NCBI RefSeq assembly: GCF_000233955.1
Contig: NZ_JH376592.1
Location: 1 to 64,000 of the forward strand
DNA length: 64,000 nt
Reading direction: 5' to 3'
Source: Paraprevotella clara YIT 11840
GTDB taxonomy: Bacteria > Bacteroidota > Bacteroidia > Bacteroidales > Bacteroidaceae
The notes under the pieces: generated by a model
What the model was told of the DNA's origin: nothing
Seen by the model: the letters and a program-made list of their open reading frames with translations, nothing else
Databases searched by the model: none
Translations under genes and position numbers: made by a program
In this document: positions 25,506-33,101 of the stretch, in pieces
Position numbering within the stretch: the first letter of the stretch is position 1
How the letters are laid out: each line of letters begins with the position of its first letter

Positions 25506-26522
25506 CTACTTCAGGCCCTCTAGCATTTCGACCAGTCCGGCAAACGAACAAAAGCGGGAAGAAGTTCCGTTTTGTGTCCATACCATGTCATGCGGACTGA
25601 TGACTGCAAGACTCGCTGCCCCTTCTCCGCCCTCGTCCGGCGCAACGGGGCGGAAACCGTGCCGCACCAAAAGGTTCTGTGCCCAATAACGCAAAGCCTC
25701 ATCGGCAACTTCCAGACGAACCACCCGACTGTTACGGTTCTCCGGGGCGTAAATGCCGCGAACCGCATCGAAACGGATGGACGTGCTGCCAAACAGCCGG
25801 TCCATCGCCCCCGACAGTACCAAGTCCTCGGTCGTCCCGCACAGCATCTCGCGTTCCTGCGTCATCAGCCATAAGCGGTCGGACATGGCCAAAGCCTGAT
25901 CCACATCGTGCGTGGAAAGCAAAACGGCCTTGTGTTCTTCCACCGCCAACTTACGAAGCAGGCGCATCACTTCCATACGGCTCTCCACATCCAGAAAAGC
26001 CGTAGGCTCGTCCAAGAGAATCAACGGACATTCTTGTACCAACACCTTGGCAATCATGGCTTTCTGACGCTCTCCGTCGGACAGTTCGGCCACATAACGA
26101 CGTGCCTTTCCGCCCATGCCGACCTCTTCCAACGCCCGCCATACCAAGGCTTTGTCGGCAGAAGTCAAACGACCGAAAAAACCGGTGTACGGTTGACGCC
26201 CCAAAGCCACCAGTTCGTAAACGGTCAGCCCACCTGCCTGCATGCGGTCGGTCAGCACCACGCCTATGGTTTTGGAACGCTCATGCGCACTGTAAGCCTC
26301 CAAAGGCCGCCCCATGAGTTCCAGACGGCCGGACAAAGGGGGCTGCATACCGGCCAACGTACGCAACAAAGTGGATTTCCCGGCTCCATTGCATCCTAAC
26401 AAACAGGTCAGTTCGCCACCCGACAGACTGAAATCCAACCCATGATGCACTTCCGTCAACTGCTTTCCCTGGCGGTATCCCGTAGCAATCCGTTCCCCTT
26501 CGAACACTATCTGCTTTCCCAT
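25506..26522 (-). CDS. btuD: Vitamin B12 ABC transporter ATP-binding protein
   Basis: An ABC ATPase of 338 residues: Walker A GCNGAGKST, signature LSDGERQ, Walker B LILLDEPTAF and the switch His in LLSTHDVDQ. The family core ends near residue 255; a C-terminal extension of about 80 residues is found in Bacteroidota FecE/BtuD-like proteins and has no assigned role. The start codon overlaps the btuC stop by one base (TAATG), indicating translational coupling. B12 as substrate is inferred from the riboswitch and btuB/btuG in the operon. Confidence 0.88.
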   Translation of the reverse strand: MGKQIVFEGERIATGYRQGKQLTEVHHGLDFSLSGGELTCLLGCNGAGKSTLLRTLAGMQPPLSGRLELMGRPLEAYSAHERSKTIGVVLTDRMQAGGLTVYELVALGRQPYTGFFGRLTSADKALVWRALEEVGMGGKARRYVAELSDGERQKAMIAKVLVQECPLILLDEPTAFLDVESRMEVMRLLRKLAVEEHKAVLLSTHDVDQALAMSDRLWLMTQEREMLCGTTEDLVLSGAMDRLFGSTSIRFDAVRGIYAPENRNSRVVRLEVADEALRYWAQNLLVRHGFRPVAPDEGGEGAASLAVISPHDMVWTQNGTSSRFCSFAGLVEMLEGLK

Positions 26523-27562
26523 TAATTGAAATACTGTATTCTACGTTGGTTCACAATGACATAAATAATCACCGGCGCACCCAACACGGGTGTCACGGCA
26601 TTCAGGGGGAGAAGTCCCGCCTCGCCGGGCAGGATGCAAATCAAATTACAAAGCAAGGCCACCGCCCCGCCACTCAACAACGTCACCGGCAACAAGGAAT
26701 TATGGTTCGACGTGCCCAGCAACAACCGGGCCACGTGCGGCACGGCCAACCCGATGAACGACACCGGGCCGCAAAAAGCCGTGACCACAGCCGTCAGGAT
26801 TCCCGTGACCAACAACAACATGCTGCGCGTACGGCGCACGTTCACCCCCAAGTTCTCCGCGTAACGTTCTCCCAACAACAAGGCGTTCAACGGCTTAATC
26901 AACAGGATGGACATCAGCAACCCGAGTGAGGTGAAAGCCGCAAACCACGGCAGTTGTTCCAACGAAACGCCCCCGAAGTTGCCCATCCCCCAAACCATGT
27001 AAGAGTGCACACCTTCGGCCGTGGCGAAGAAATTCAGCAAGGAGATGGCCGACGAGGCCACGTAGCCCATCATGATGCCGGCAATCAACAGCATGACGCT
27101 GCTACGTATCAGCGTGGAAAGAAAAAGAATCACTCCCATGACCAACACGGCACCGGCGAAAGCACCAGCCACCACTGCCAGAAAACCGGAAAAAGAAAAA
27201 GTGCCGGCCGACACCATTCCACCTCCGGCCAACATGACCAAGGCCACCCCGAGACTTGCCCCCGAACTGATACCCAAAATCGACGGGTCGGCCAACGGGT
27301 TGTTGAACACTGTCTGTAACATCAGGCCCGAGGCGGCCAAGGCGGCCCCACAGCACCAGGCCGTCACGCACAAAGGCACGCGGGATTCCCACACGATGAA
27401 CGACCAGGCTTCGTTTTCCACCGTCCCGCCCGTCAACGCGCCCCAGACCGCTCCGGCCGGAATGTCCACCGAACCGAGCAGCAAGTTAGCCGCCGCCAAC
27501 CCTAAAATGACGACGACCAATATTCCTCCGCACACATATCCTTTACGCTCCACCGGAATCAT
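26522..27562 (-). CDS. btuC: Vitamin B12 ABC transporter permease
   Basis: A FecCD/BtuC-type inner-membrane permease of 346 residues with about ten hydrophobic segments. Family markers are ADPSILGISSGASLGVAL, the cytoplasmic coupling segment LGERYAENLGVNV, and CGPVSFIGLAVPHVARLL. The start overlaps the btuF stop by four bases (ATGA). Confidence 0.9.
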   Translation of the reverse strand: MIPVERKGYVCGGILVVVILGLAAANLLLGSVDIPAGAVWGALTGGTVENEAWSFIVWESRVPLCVTAWCCGAALAASGLMLQTVFNNPLADPSILGISSGASLGVALVMLAGGGMVSAGTFSFSGFLAVVAGAFAGAVLVMGVILFLSTLIRSSVMLLIAGIMMGYVASSAISLLNFFATAEGVHSYMVWGMGNFGGVSLEQLPWFAAFTSLGLLMSILLIKPLNALLLGERYAENLGVNVRRTRSMLLLVTGILTAVVTAFCGPVSFIGLAVPHVARLLLGTSNHNSLLPVTLLSGGAVALLCNLICILPGEAGLLPLNAVTPVLGAPVIIYVIVNQRRIQYFN

Positions 27563-28704
27563 CTTTTTCTAACTGCTAATTTACGAAAATATCTGCCACC
27601 TTCCGCCTTTGCCACGTCCGGATGGAATATTTTTATCAAATCTTCCAGCAACCATTCGGGGTGGAAGGGCGTTTCTTCATAGTAAGGCACCCTCCCGGTA
27701 TTGCAGCCGTACACCCGCCGTTCACGGAAAGCCCGGAATCCGGCGTATGGCGCATAATCGTTTTTCAGGTCCCGATAGGTCTTATCCTCCGGCATGTTGT
27801 ACTTAATCAGCCAAATGTCGGCATCCTTCGCTTTCTCATACACCGTCTCGAAGCTCAGGGGAGACGATCCGCTGTTCTTCAAATCACTGAAAACATAGTC
27901 GGCACCGGCATCGGCAAACGTCCGTCCGACCGTACTGCGCCCTCCCGGTACATACCACGTGGCGCCGGACTTCAAATCGGCAAACACGGCAGGCTTGTCT
28001 TCTATGTCGGCCACCTTACCGGCCCACCGGAGGTAATCGGCCTCCACCCGGGCAAACAAAGAATCGGACTCGGCAGCCTTACCGAACAACAGGCCGTAGA
28101 AACGCATCCATTCGGCACGCCCCAACGAAGAGGTTTCCATATAATCGGCACATTCGATGATGGGAATGTCCAACTTGCCCAACCGACCATATCCTCCGCT
28201 GTTTTCAAACGGAGAAAGCATCACGGCATCAGGATGCAACGCCATAAGCTTCTCGATGTCCGGGTTCATCCCACTGCCCAAATCCGCGATACGCCCCGTG
28301 CGGCATCCTTCCTTGACGTAAGGCAAGTCGATATACCGGAGGTCGCACACTCCACCCACGGCAGACAGTGCTCCCAACTCTTCCATCAACCCGCAATGCA
28401 CAGACGAATAAATGACGGCTTTCTGCAACGGCACGCGCACGACCGTCCCCTGCGGCAGACTGTCGGGCAAAGGCTCGTCGCGCCCGACCAGCACATACGT
28501 GTGCAGTATTTCCAACGTATCCCACGGATTTCTCAGCGTAGCCACCCGGTAATCGTCGTAAGACACAATCTTCAGGTTCTCCGCATACTTCAAATCCAAC
28601 GTGTCGCCGCCCTCGCCCAAAAAGGAAGCCGTCTTGCTTCCTCTTCCGCAAGCGGAAAAAAGCAGGACGGCCAACAACCAGTGAAAAAAGTATTTTCCTT
28701 TCAT
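27559..28704 (-). CDS. btuF: Corrinoid ABC transporter substrate-binding lipoprotein
   Basis: A class III periplasmic-binding-protein-like lipoprotein of 381 residues. The lipobox LFSAC is followed by Gly-Arg-Gly-Ser, without acidic residues, so no surface export signal is present and a periplasmic position is expected. The two lobes carry VGGVCDLRYIDLPYV, then HPDAVMLSPFENSGG and the PVYEKAKDADIW-like region. The ATG at 28704 sits 4 bp after btuG; an ATG at 28722 would overlap btuG. Confidence 0.85.
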   Translation of the reverse strand: MKGKYFFHWLLAVLLFSACGRGSKTASFLGEGGDTLDLKYAENLKIVSYDDYRVATLRNPWDTLEILHTYVLVGRDEPLPDSLPQGTVVRVPLQKAVIYSSVHCGLMEELGALSAVGGVCDLRYIDLPYVKEGCRTGRIADLGSGMNPDIEKLMALHPDAVMLSPFENSGGYGRLGKLDIPIIECADYMETSSLGRAEWMRFYGLLFGKAAESDSLFARVEADYLRWAGKVADIEDKPAVFADLKSGATWYVPGGRSTVGRTFADAGADYVFSDLKNSGSSPLSFETVYEKAKDADIWLIKYNMPEDKTYRDLKNDYAPYAGFRAFRERRVYGCNTGRVPYYEETPFHPEWLLEDLIKIFHPDVAKAEGGRYFRKLAVRKR

Positions 28705-28708
28705 CACT

Positions 28709-29875
28709 TTACTTTGTGACAAACACCATCTTGGACGTAGACATGCCAGCCTCGAACGTACGCTTCAACGTTCCGTCCGCACCGTAAACATGAACGTCGG
28801 AAGCAGCACCGTAAGGTGCGTCAAACACATACACATCGCCAGATGCTGGATCAACAGCCAAACCGTTGGCACTCTGTAAGTCTGCCATATCGATAAACTC
28901 GCTATCCGCTCCGGTCTTTAAATCACGGACATACGCACGAGCTACCTCGGGCAAGTAATACTCTGAATAAAGGATGTACATCTTGTCTCCGGCATTGGCG
29001 ATATAAGTGGCGTGGCACACCTGTTCCACTTGGTCTGTTTCCGGATCGAGACGTTGCATCGTACCGTAAATATACTGGTCCGGAGTCAAGGACGGGCTTC
29101 CTGCATAGTTGCCATTGGACACGAAGTATACATACCCGTCTTCTGCCGTGATGCACTGGGTATACGGATTGAGCATTACTTCAATATCCTTCAGCTTGGT
29201 GAAAGAGGCTGCATCAACCACTGCCAACCACTTTCCTTTTGAATACCCCGAAATATTGACATACAGTTTGCCGTTGGCAGAAGTTATAGCCTCGGGATGG
29301 TCATAACCTGTTTGTGCCCCTGCATCTATAAGATTCAGTTTACCATCGATGGCCATGGAAGTCGTGTCGATACGGGAAACCGTCCCGTCGTATGCTGTAA
29401 AATAAACCTTCCCCTCACACGCTGCCATGTAGCGAGGTTCAACCGGAGTACCGTCTTCGGTAGCCACCGGAATGGATTTCAGAACCTTGCACTTACGGTC
29501 CATGATGACAACTTTGGAAGAACCGCTCACCGTCACGTATATTTTCGAACCATACACACAAAGGTCTTGCCCCAAGTCGCCAAGCCCTTCACCATTGGCA
29601 GCCGCATAAAGGTCTTCACTCAACTCTCCGGTTTGGAAATCCAAGAACTGGATACCGGCATCGTTTCCACCCCAATTTCCGGTATTCAACACATAAGCAC
29701 CTAAACTAACAACCGGCTCTCCACCTGTATTGTCTCCACTACCACCGGTAGTATCGTCACCTCCTCCGGTTTCCGTACCCGGACCTTCACCGTTTGGTTC
29801 GTCATCTTCGCTACAAGCAGTGAAAACACCCAACGCCAAAGCCATAATGGCCAATTTACACCAATTCAATTTCAT
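28709..29875 (-). CDS. btuG: BtuG-like surface B12-binding beta-propeller lipoprotein
   Basis: A lipoprotein of 388 residues with lipobox FTAC followed by Ser-Glu-Asp-Asp-Glu, a surface export signal, then a Gly/Thr/Asp-rich linker (about residues 25-50). The rest is a YncE/DUF5074-type seven-bladed propeller (YVLNTGNWGGNDAGIQFLDF, repeated blades). BtuG of Bacteroides thetaiotaomicron is this kind of protein: it captures cobalamin at the surface with very high affinity and caps BtuB. Position directly after btuB under a cobalamin riboswitch supports the call; binding residues were not checked. Confidence 0.85.
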   Translation of the reverse strand: MKLNWCKLAIMALALGVFTACSEDDEPNGEGPGTETGGGDDTTGGSGDNTGGEPVVSLGAYVLNTGNWGGNDAGIQFLDFQTGELSEDLYAAANGEGLGDLGQDLCVYGSKIYVTVSGSSKVVIMDRKCKVLKSIPVATEDGTPVEPRYMAACEGKVYFTAYDGTVSRIDTTSMAIDGKLNLIDAGAQTGYDHPEAITSANGKLYVNISGYSKGKWLAVVDAASFTKLKDIEVMLNPYTQCITAEDGYVYFVSNGNYAGSPSLTPDQYIYGTMQRLDPETDQVEQVCHATYIANAGDKMYILYSEYYLPEVARAYVRDLKTGADSEFIDMADLQSANGLAVDPASGDVYVFDAPYGAASDVHVYGADGTLKRTFEAGMSTSKMVFVTK

Positions 29876-29893
29876 TTTCTCGTTTTTAAAAGT

Positions 29894-31903
29894 TTATAAT
29901 GAATATGTTATCGCTATTTTGAAATTCCGTCCGGGCATGGGGTAGTAACGTACCACCTCATAGTTCTTCCCCCCCAGATTCGCCGCATCGACCTGCAAAC
30001 GCAACTTATGCCCCTTGAACCGGAACACCCGGTACAAAGAGACGCTATGATCGGCATACGCGTCAATCAAGTTGCTTTCCTTGTTTTGGGGCAAGCGGTA
30101 ACGCTCGCCAGACCACGCCACATTGTAGGCCGCGTTCACCCAAGGGGTCTCAAGCACCAAACCGCCAGCCCCTGAATGCTTCGGAGTGTAGGCTATCTGA
30201 TGACGCCACAACTTGCTACTGCGTTTCGTCACGTCTTCCGCCTGCATGAAGCTATAAGCAGCGGTCATCCCCAGATTCCAGGCTTTCGCCAAAGTCCATT
30301 CCGCAGCAAGGTTGGCATCCACGCCATACGTCTCCACTTTGCCGACATTGGACATCTTCCACACGAACATCGTAGGCACCGCCACTATCTTGTCGTCGAC
30401 CTCATTATAATAGCCGTCCACGGAAAGACTCACGTAATCCGCCACACGCCCCATACGTCCGGCCCAAGTTGTCCCTACGTTCCATTGTCGCGTCTTTTCC
30501 GGACGCAAACGACTGTTCCCGATAAGCAAGTAATACAAATCGTTGAAAGTCGGGACACGGAATATGTCTTTATAAGAAGCACGCAAACGCCAACTTGCTT
30601 TTTTCACAGGCCGCCACGTCAGGCTCACCGCCGGGGAAAGCCGCTTACGGTCGTCGGCCGCCCGCCCTAAAGCCACCCGTTCGGTAATGAACGTATTCAG
30701 CAAGGAAGCCGTCACCTGAAAAAGCGGATGACGATATTGTGCAGAAAAGGCCGTCAGGCTGGTATAACGTTCCGGGTATTGGCACTCCTCCAATGTCGTG
30801 GCCAAATCATTATAGACAAAATCCTGCGCCAACGAAAAAGAAAGGTTTTTCACCGGCATCGCCCACAACGTGGCGGTCAGGTAGGTCTCCGTCTGCCTGA
30901 AACGGTCTTCCGTCGGTCCGGCAGCCTTCTTGTCTGTATCTTTATTCCAACTATAATTGAACTTACCCGAAGCTTTCAGCTTCCACTTCTCCGAAAAACG
31001 GTTTTCATACCTCAACTGTCCGAAATAGTTTCGGTCGTAAAGCCGCTCGGCCGCATAAGGGTTGTCATACACCACACTGCCGGGCAATCCGCGACGGGAA
31101 TCGAACAGATACCCTTTCACATCCAAATCCTGGCGTTCCGTCAAACGGGCAAAAAGATTCACCTCCGCACGGTATGCCCCGATGTCGCTATTGTTACGCC
31201 TCCCTTCTATCGGCTTGGTCAGGTTCATCATCGTAAAATGATAATTCCCGTCGGCACGCAAATATTCTCCGTAAAGAGAACAAGACAAACGCGATGTGAA
31301 CCGATGGGCATAAAACAATGACGGGTTGGCCAAACCGTAAGACCCCGTCTTCACCTTCGCCGAAAGACTGAAATCCCGTTTTTCAAAATCAGGCCGGCTC
31401 GTTTCGATGCTCAATGCACTTGCAGCAGCCGACATGCGTGCTGTCTGATAAATATTGTCGCTTTGCCCGATAGTCAACGTCAATGAAGAAACATTATCCA
31501 ACGAGAAACGGGAGATGTCTACCTGTCCCGACTGGCAATCCCCTATGGCTACACCATCGTAGAGCACGGCCGTATGCTGCGCACCCAGACTGCGTACGGA
31601 AACGGTTTTCAACCCTCCCACGCCGCCATAATCCTTCAAGGTCACTCCCGAAAAATGACGTACGGCATCCGACACGTCTAACACGCCCATACGCTCCAGT
31701 TCCGCCTTATCAAGCGTCTGCACAGGAGCACCCGAACGTACGGCTGCAGGCAAAACCTTCTCGGTCACCGTCAGGCCTTTCATCTGTTGTAGCCCCACAT
31801 CCACGCTATCTGCACCATTTTGTGCGAGCACGAACACAGCCCCCATACAAAATGACACAAGCAACCATCCTCTCATTTTATGAGATTCCTTGTATACGCC
31901 CAT
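29894..31903 (-). CDS. btuB: TonB-dependent cobalamin receptor (BtuB)
   Basis: An outer-membrane receptor of 669 residues. Signal peptide, then the plug domain (LDKAELERMGVLDVSDAVRH, VSVRSLGAQHTAVLYDGVAIG) to about residue 150, then a 22-strand barrel ending ITYSL. There is no carboxypeptidase-like N-terminal domain, so it is a BtuB-type rather than a SusC-type receptor. ATGs at 31903 and 31876 are both possible; the latter has AAGGA ten bases upstream. It opens a five-gene uptake operon preceded by a cobalamin riboswitch. Confidence 0.9.
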   Translation of the reverse strand: MGVYKESHKMRGWLLVSFCMGAVFVLAQNGADSVDVGLQQMKGLTVTEKVLPAAVRSGAPVQTLDKAELERMGVLDVSDAVRHFSGVTLKDYGGVGGLKTVSVRSLGAQHTAVLYDGVAIGDCQSGQVDISRFSLDNVSSLTLTIGQSDNIYQTARMSAAASALSIETSRPDFEKRDFSLSAKVKTGSYGLANPSLFYAHRFTSRLSCSLYGEYLRADGNYHFTMMNLTKPIEGRRNNSDIGAYRAEVNLFARLTERQDLDVKGYLFDSRRGLPGSVVYDNPYAAERLYDRNYFGQLRYENRFSEKWKLKASGKFNYSWNKDTDKKAAGPTEDRFRQTETYLTATLWAMPVKNLSFSLAQDFVYNDLATTLEECQYPERYTSLTAFSAQYRHPLFQVTASLLNTFITERVALGRAADDRKRLSPAVSLTWRPVKKASWRLRASYKDIFRVPTFNDLYYLLIGNSRLRPEKTRQWNVGTTWAGRMGRVADYVSLSVDGYYNEVDDKIVAVPTMFVWKMSNVGKVETYGVDANLAAEWTLAKAWNLGMTAAYSFMQAEDVTKRSSKLWRHQIAYTPKHSGAGGLVLETPWVNAAYNVAWSGERYRLPQNKESNLIDAYADHSVSLYRVFRFKGHKLRLQVDAANLGGKNYEVVRYYPMPGRNFKIAITYSL

Positions 31904-31971
31904 TTATATTCTTCATTCTTCACTCACGACACCTTCCTCCCATCCCACGGAGATTCCGGCATGACTACGTT

Positions 31972-32150
31972 TTGCAGGTCTTCTGACTTACTCCGGCTTG
32001 TTGGCCTTCCCACCTTATTATATATAAGGAAGTGGCTTGAGGTTTGAAACAAACCGCACAATGAGTTCACAGCAGCGGGACTGTCCGGGATTTCCACCCG
32101 ATTCCCTTTTCATCCGCCGGCCTGAAAGGGCTTTCCCATAGGCCGGGCAG
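31972..32150 (-). promoter_or_regulatory. Cobalamin (B12) riboswitch
   Basis: The minus-strand leader of btuB contains the conserved B12-aptamer pieces in order: a GC-rich 5' helix near 32148, GGGAATCGGGTGGAAATCCC (32105-32086), then CAGTCCCGCTGC (32083-32072), GCCACTTCC (32036-32028) and the 3' B12 box AAGTCAGAAGACCTGC (31989-31974). Cobalamin binding is expected to lower expression of btuBGFCD. It also explains the otherwise empty 250 bp before btuB. Confidence 0.93.
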
Positions 32151-32162
32151 AACAAAACGTTG

Positions 32163-32170
32163 CAAAGTTA
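32163..32170 (-). promoter_or_regulatory. -7 promoter box of the btu operon
   Basis: TAACTTTG on the minus strand, just upstream of the riboswitch, with TTG about 18 bp further upstream. Confidence 0.65.
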
Positions 32171-32252
32171 TTAAAAAAATCAGTATCTCAAGGTCTTTTC
32201 ATTGATTTATATCAAGAAAAGGGCATTTAAATGATAACAAATGACCTTTTAC

Positions 32253-32283
32253 TTGTTTTGCAGGGAGAATAGCCGTACCTTTG
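32253..32283 (+). promoter_or_regulatory. Promoter of the 47-aa ORF
   Basis: TTG (32253-32255), a 20-bp spacer and TACCTTTG (32276-32283). The leader of about 100 nt holds a perfect hairpin, GCTCC/GGAGC, at 32327-32341. Confidence 0.65.
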
Positions 32284-32389
32284 TAGTGTCATAAGGAACA
32301 AAAGATATTTAGTTTTTAGGTATTTAGCTCCGTGAAGGAGCAATGTTTAGGTAAAAGATTGTTAGATTAAAAAGAAAGGAAAAAAGATT

Positions 32390-32533
32390 ATGACAGGATT
32401 AATGATTATCGCAGCGGTCGTAGTAGCTATGGCAGTTGCAATGGGTTCAAAGAAGAACAACGGTAAGTTCTTGGGTTCAAGTACTTCAATGTTGTTCGGT
32501 AACAAAAACCTGAATGCCGGTGCAGCATGTTAA
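32390..32533 (+). CDS. Small single-pass membrane protein, 47 aa, unrecognised
   Basis: The ORF encodes 47 residues. Residues 3-18 are a hydrophobic helix of Ile, Ala, Val and Met (MIIAAVVVAMAVAMG), followed by the basic patch SKKNNGK, a Ser/Gly/Asn-rich tail and a C-terminal Cys. It has an A/G-rich ribosome-binding region, a consensus promoter at 32253-32283, a leader hairpin and a strong terminator at 32579-32616, so it is a complete monocistronic unit. I do not recognise a family. A phospholamban-like regulator, a toxin-type peptide or an sRNA with incidental ORF are alternatives. Confidence 0.65.
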   Translation: MTGLMIIAAVVVAMAVAMGSKKNNGKFLGSSTSMLFGNKNLNAGAAC

Positions 32534-32578
32534 GTGCAATGCACCTTAGTTTGAAAACCAATTTAAAAAGAAAATAAG

Positions 32579-32616
32579 ATAGGAGGAAAGGCAAGCATGC
32601 TTTTCCTCCTATTTTC
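32579..32616 (+). terminator. Intrinsic terminator of the 47-aa ORF
   Basis: ATAGGAGGAAA (32579-32589) pairs perfectly with TTTCCTCCTAT (32602-32612), followed by TTTT. Confidence 0.9.
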
Positions 32617-32667
32617 ATATAGGTGCTCCGGCATCCACAAATCCGGTTCCCCACACACTCCCCAAGG

Positions 32668-32957
32668 TTTTGCAAAAAAGAGCCTTCATCCTTCAGGTTA
32701 TACGATAACATATTGTGCTATAATATATTACGGAATGAAGGATATTTCAGGCATCTTTCAGCTTTCTTTCATTGCGGAAAGCGGTAAAAAGTTCTCAGCC
32801 GAATGATTTTTCAATCTCAGGCGAACGATTTTCCGTTCTGCGCCAAACGAAATGAAGCGTGGCTGAAAGATGCCTAAAATATCTTTCAGCTTATAACCAC
32901 AAGGTAATGAAAGGATTGACATACGGCCTGAAGGATGAAGGGGCTTTTTGCAAAACT
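32668..32957. repeat. Large imperfect inverted repeat
   Basis: The gap 32617-33030 has no gene. Two blocks recur in inverted order. The outer block, GTTTTGCAAAAA and CCTTCATCCTTCAGG, is at 32668-32696 and, inverted, at 32926-32957. The inner block is about 22 bp with one mismatch and includes AGGCATCTTTCAGC; it is at 32741-32762 and, inverted, at 32861-32883. DNA between the blocks has diverged. The centre holds the 22-bp repeat array of locus B. Confidence 0.7.
32780..32854. repeat. Tandem 22-bp units (locus B)
   Basis: Units of exactly 22 bp at 32780-32801, 32802-32823 and 32824-32845 with a partial unit at 32846-32854. They align with locus A unit by unit, including the AACGAAAT end after the last full unit. 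Confidence 0.7.
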
Positions 32958-33030
32958 CCGGGGTGGGTATGCGGAAAATCCTGAACCATCCGGTAGGAGA
33001 AAACTTCTACCACAAAACTATAAAGATTTG

Positions 33031-33062
33031 TTTGCAATTATAAGTAATGTTATGTACATTTG
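33031..33062 (+). promoter_or_regulatory. Promoter of the TldD-like gene
   Basis: TTTG (33031-33034), a 20-bp spacer and TACATTTG (33055-33062). This puts transcription start near 33068 and excludes the ORF start at 33060. Confidence 0.75.
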
Positions 33063-33101
33063 CTGACGAATATGGTCTTTAACCTTTTATCCCTTTTCGC
33101 C

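Noticed and set aside
27622-28719. 365-codon plus-strand ORF
   Set aside because: Shadow of btuF on the other strand, with no coding features.
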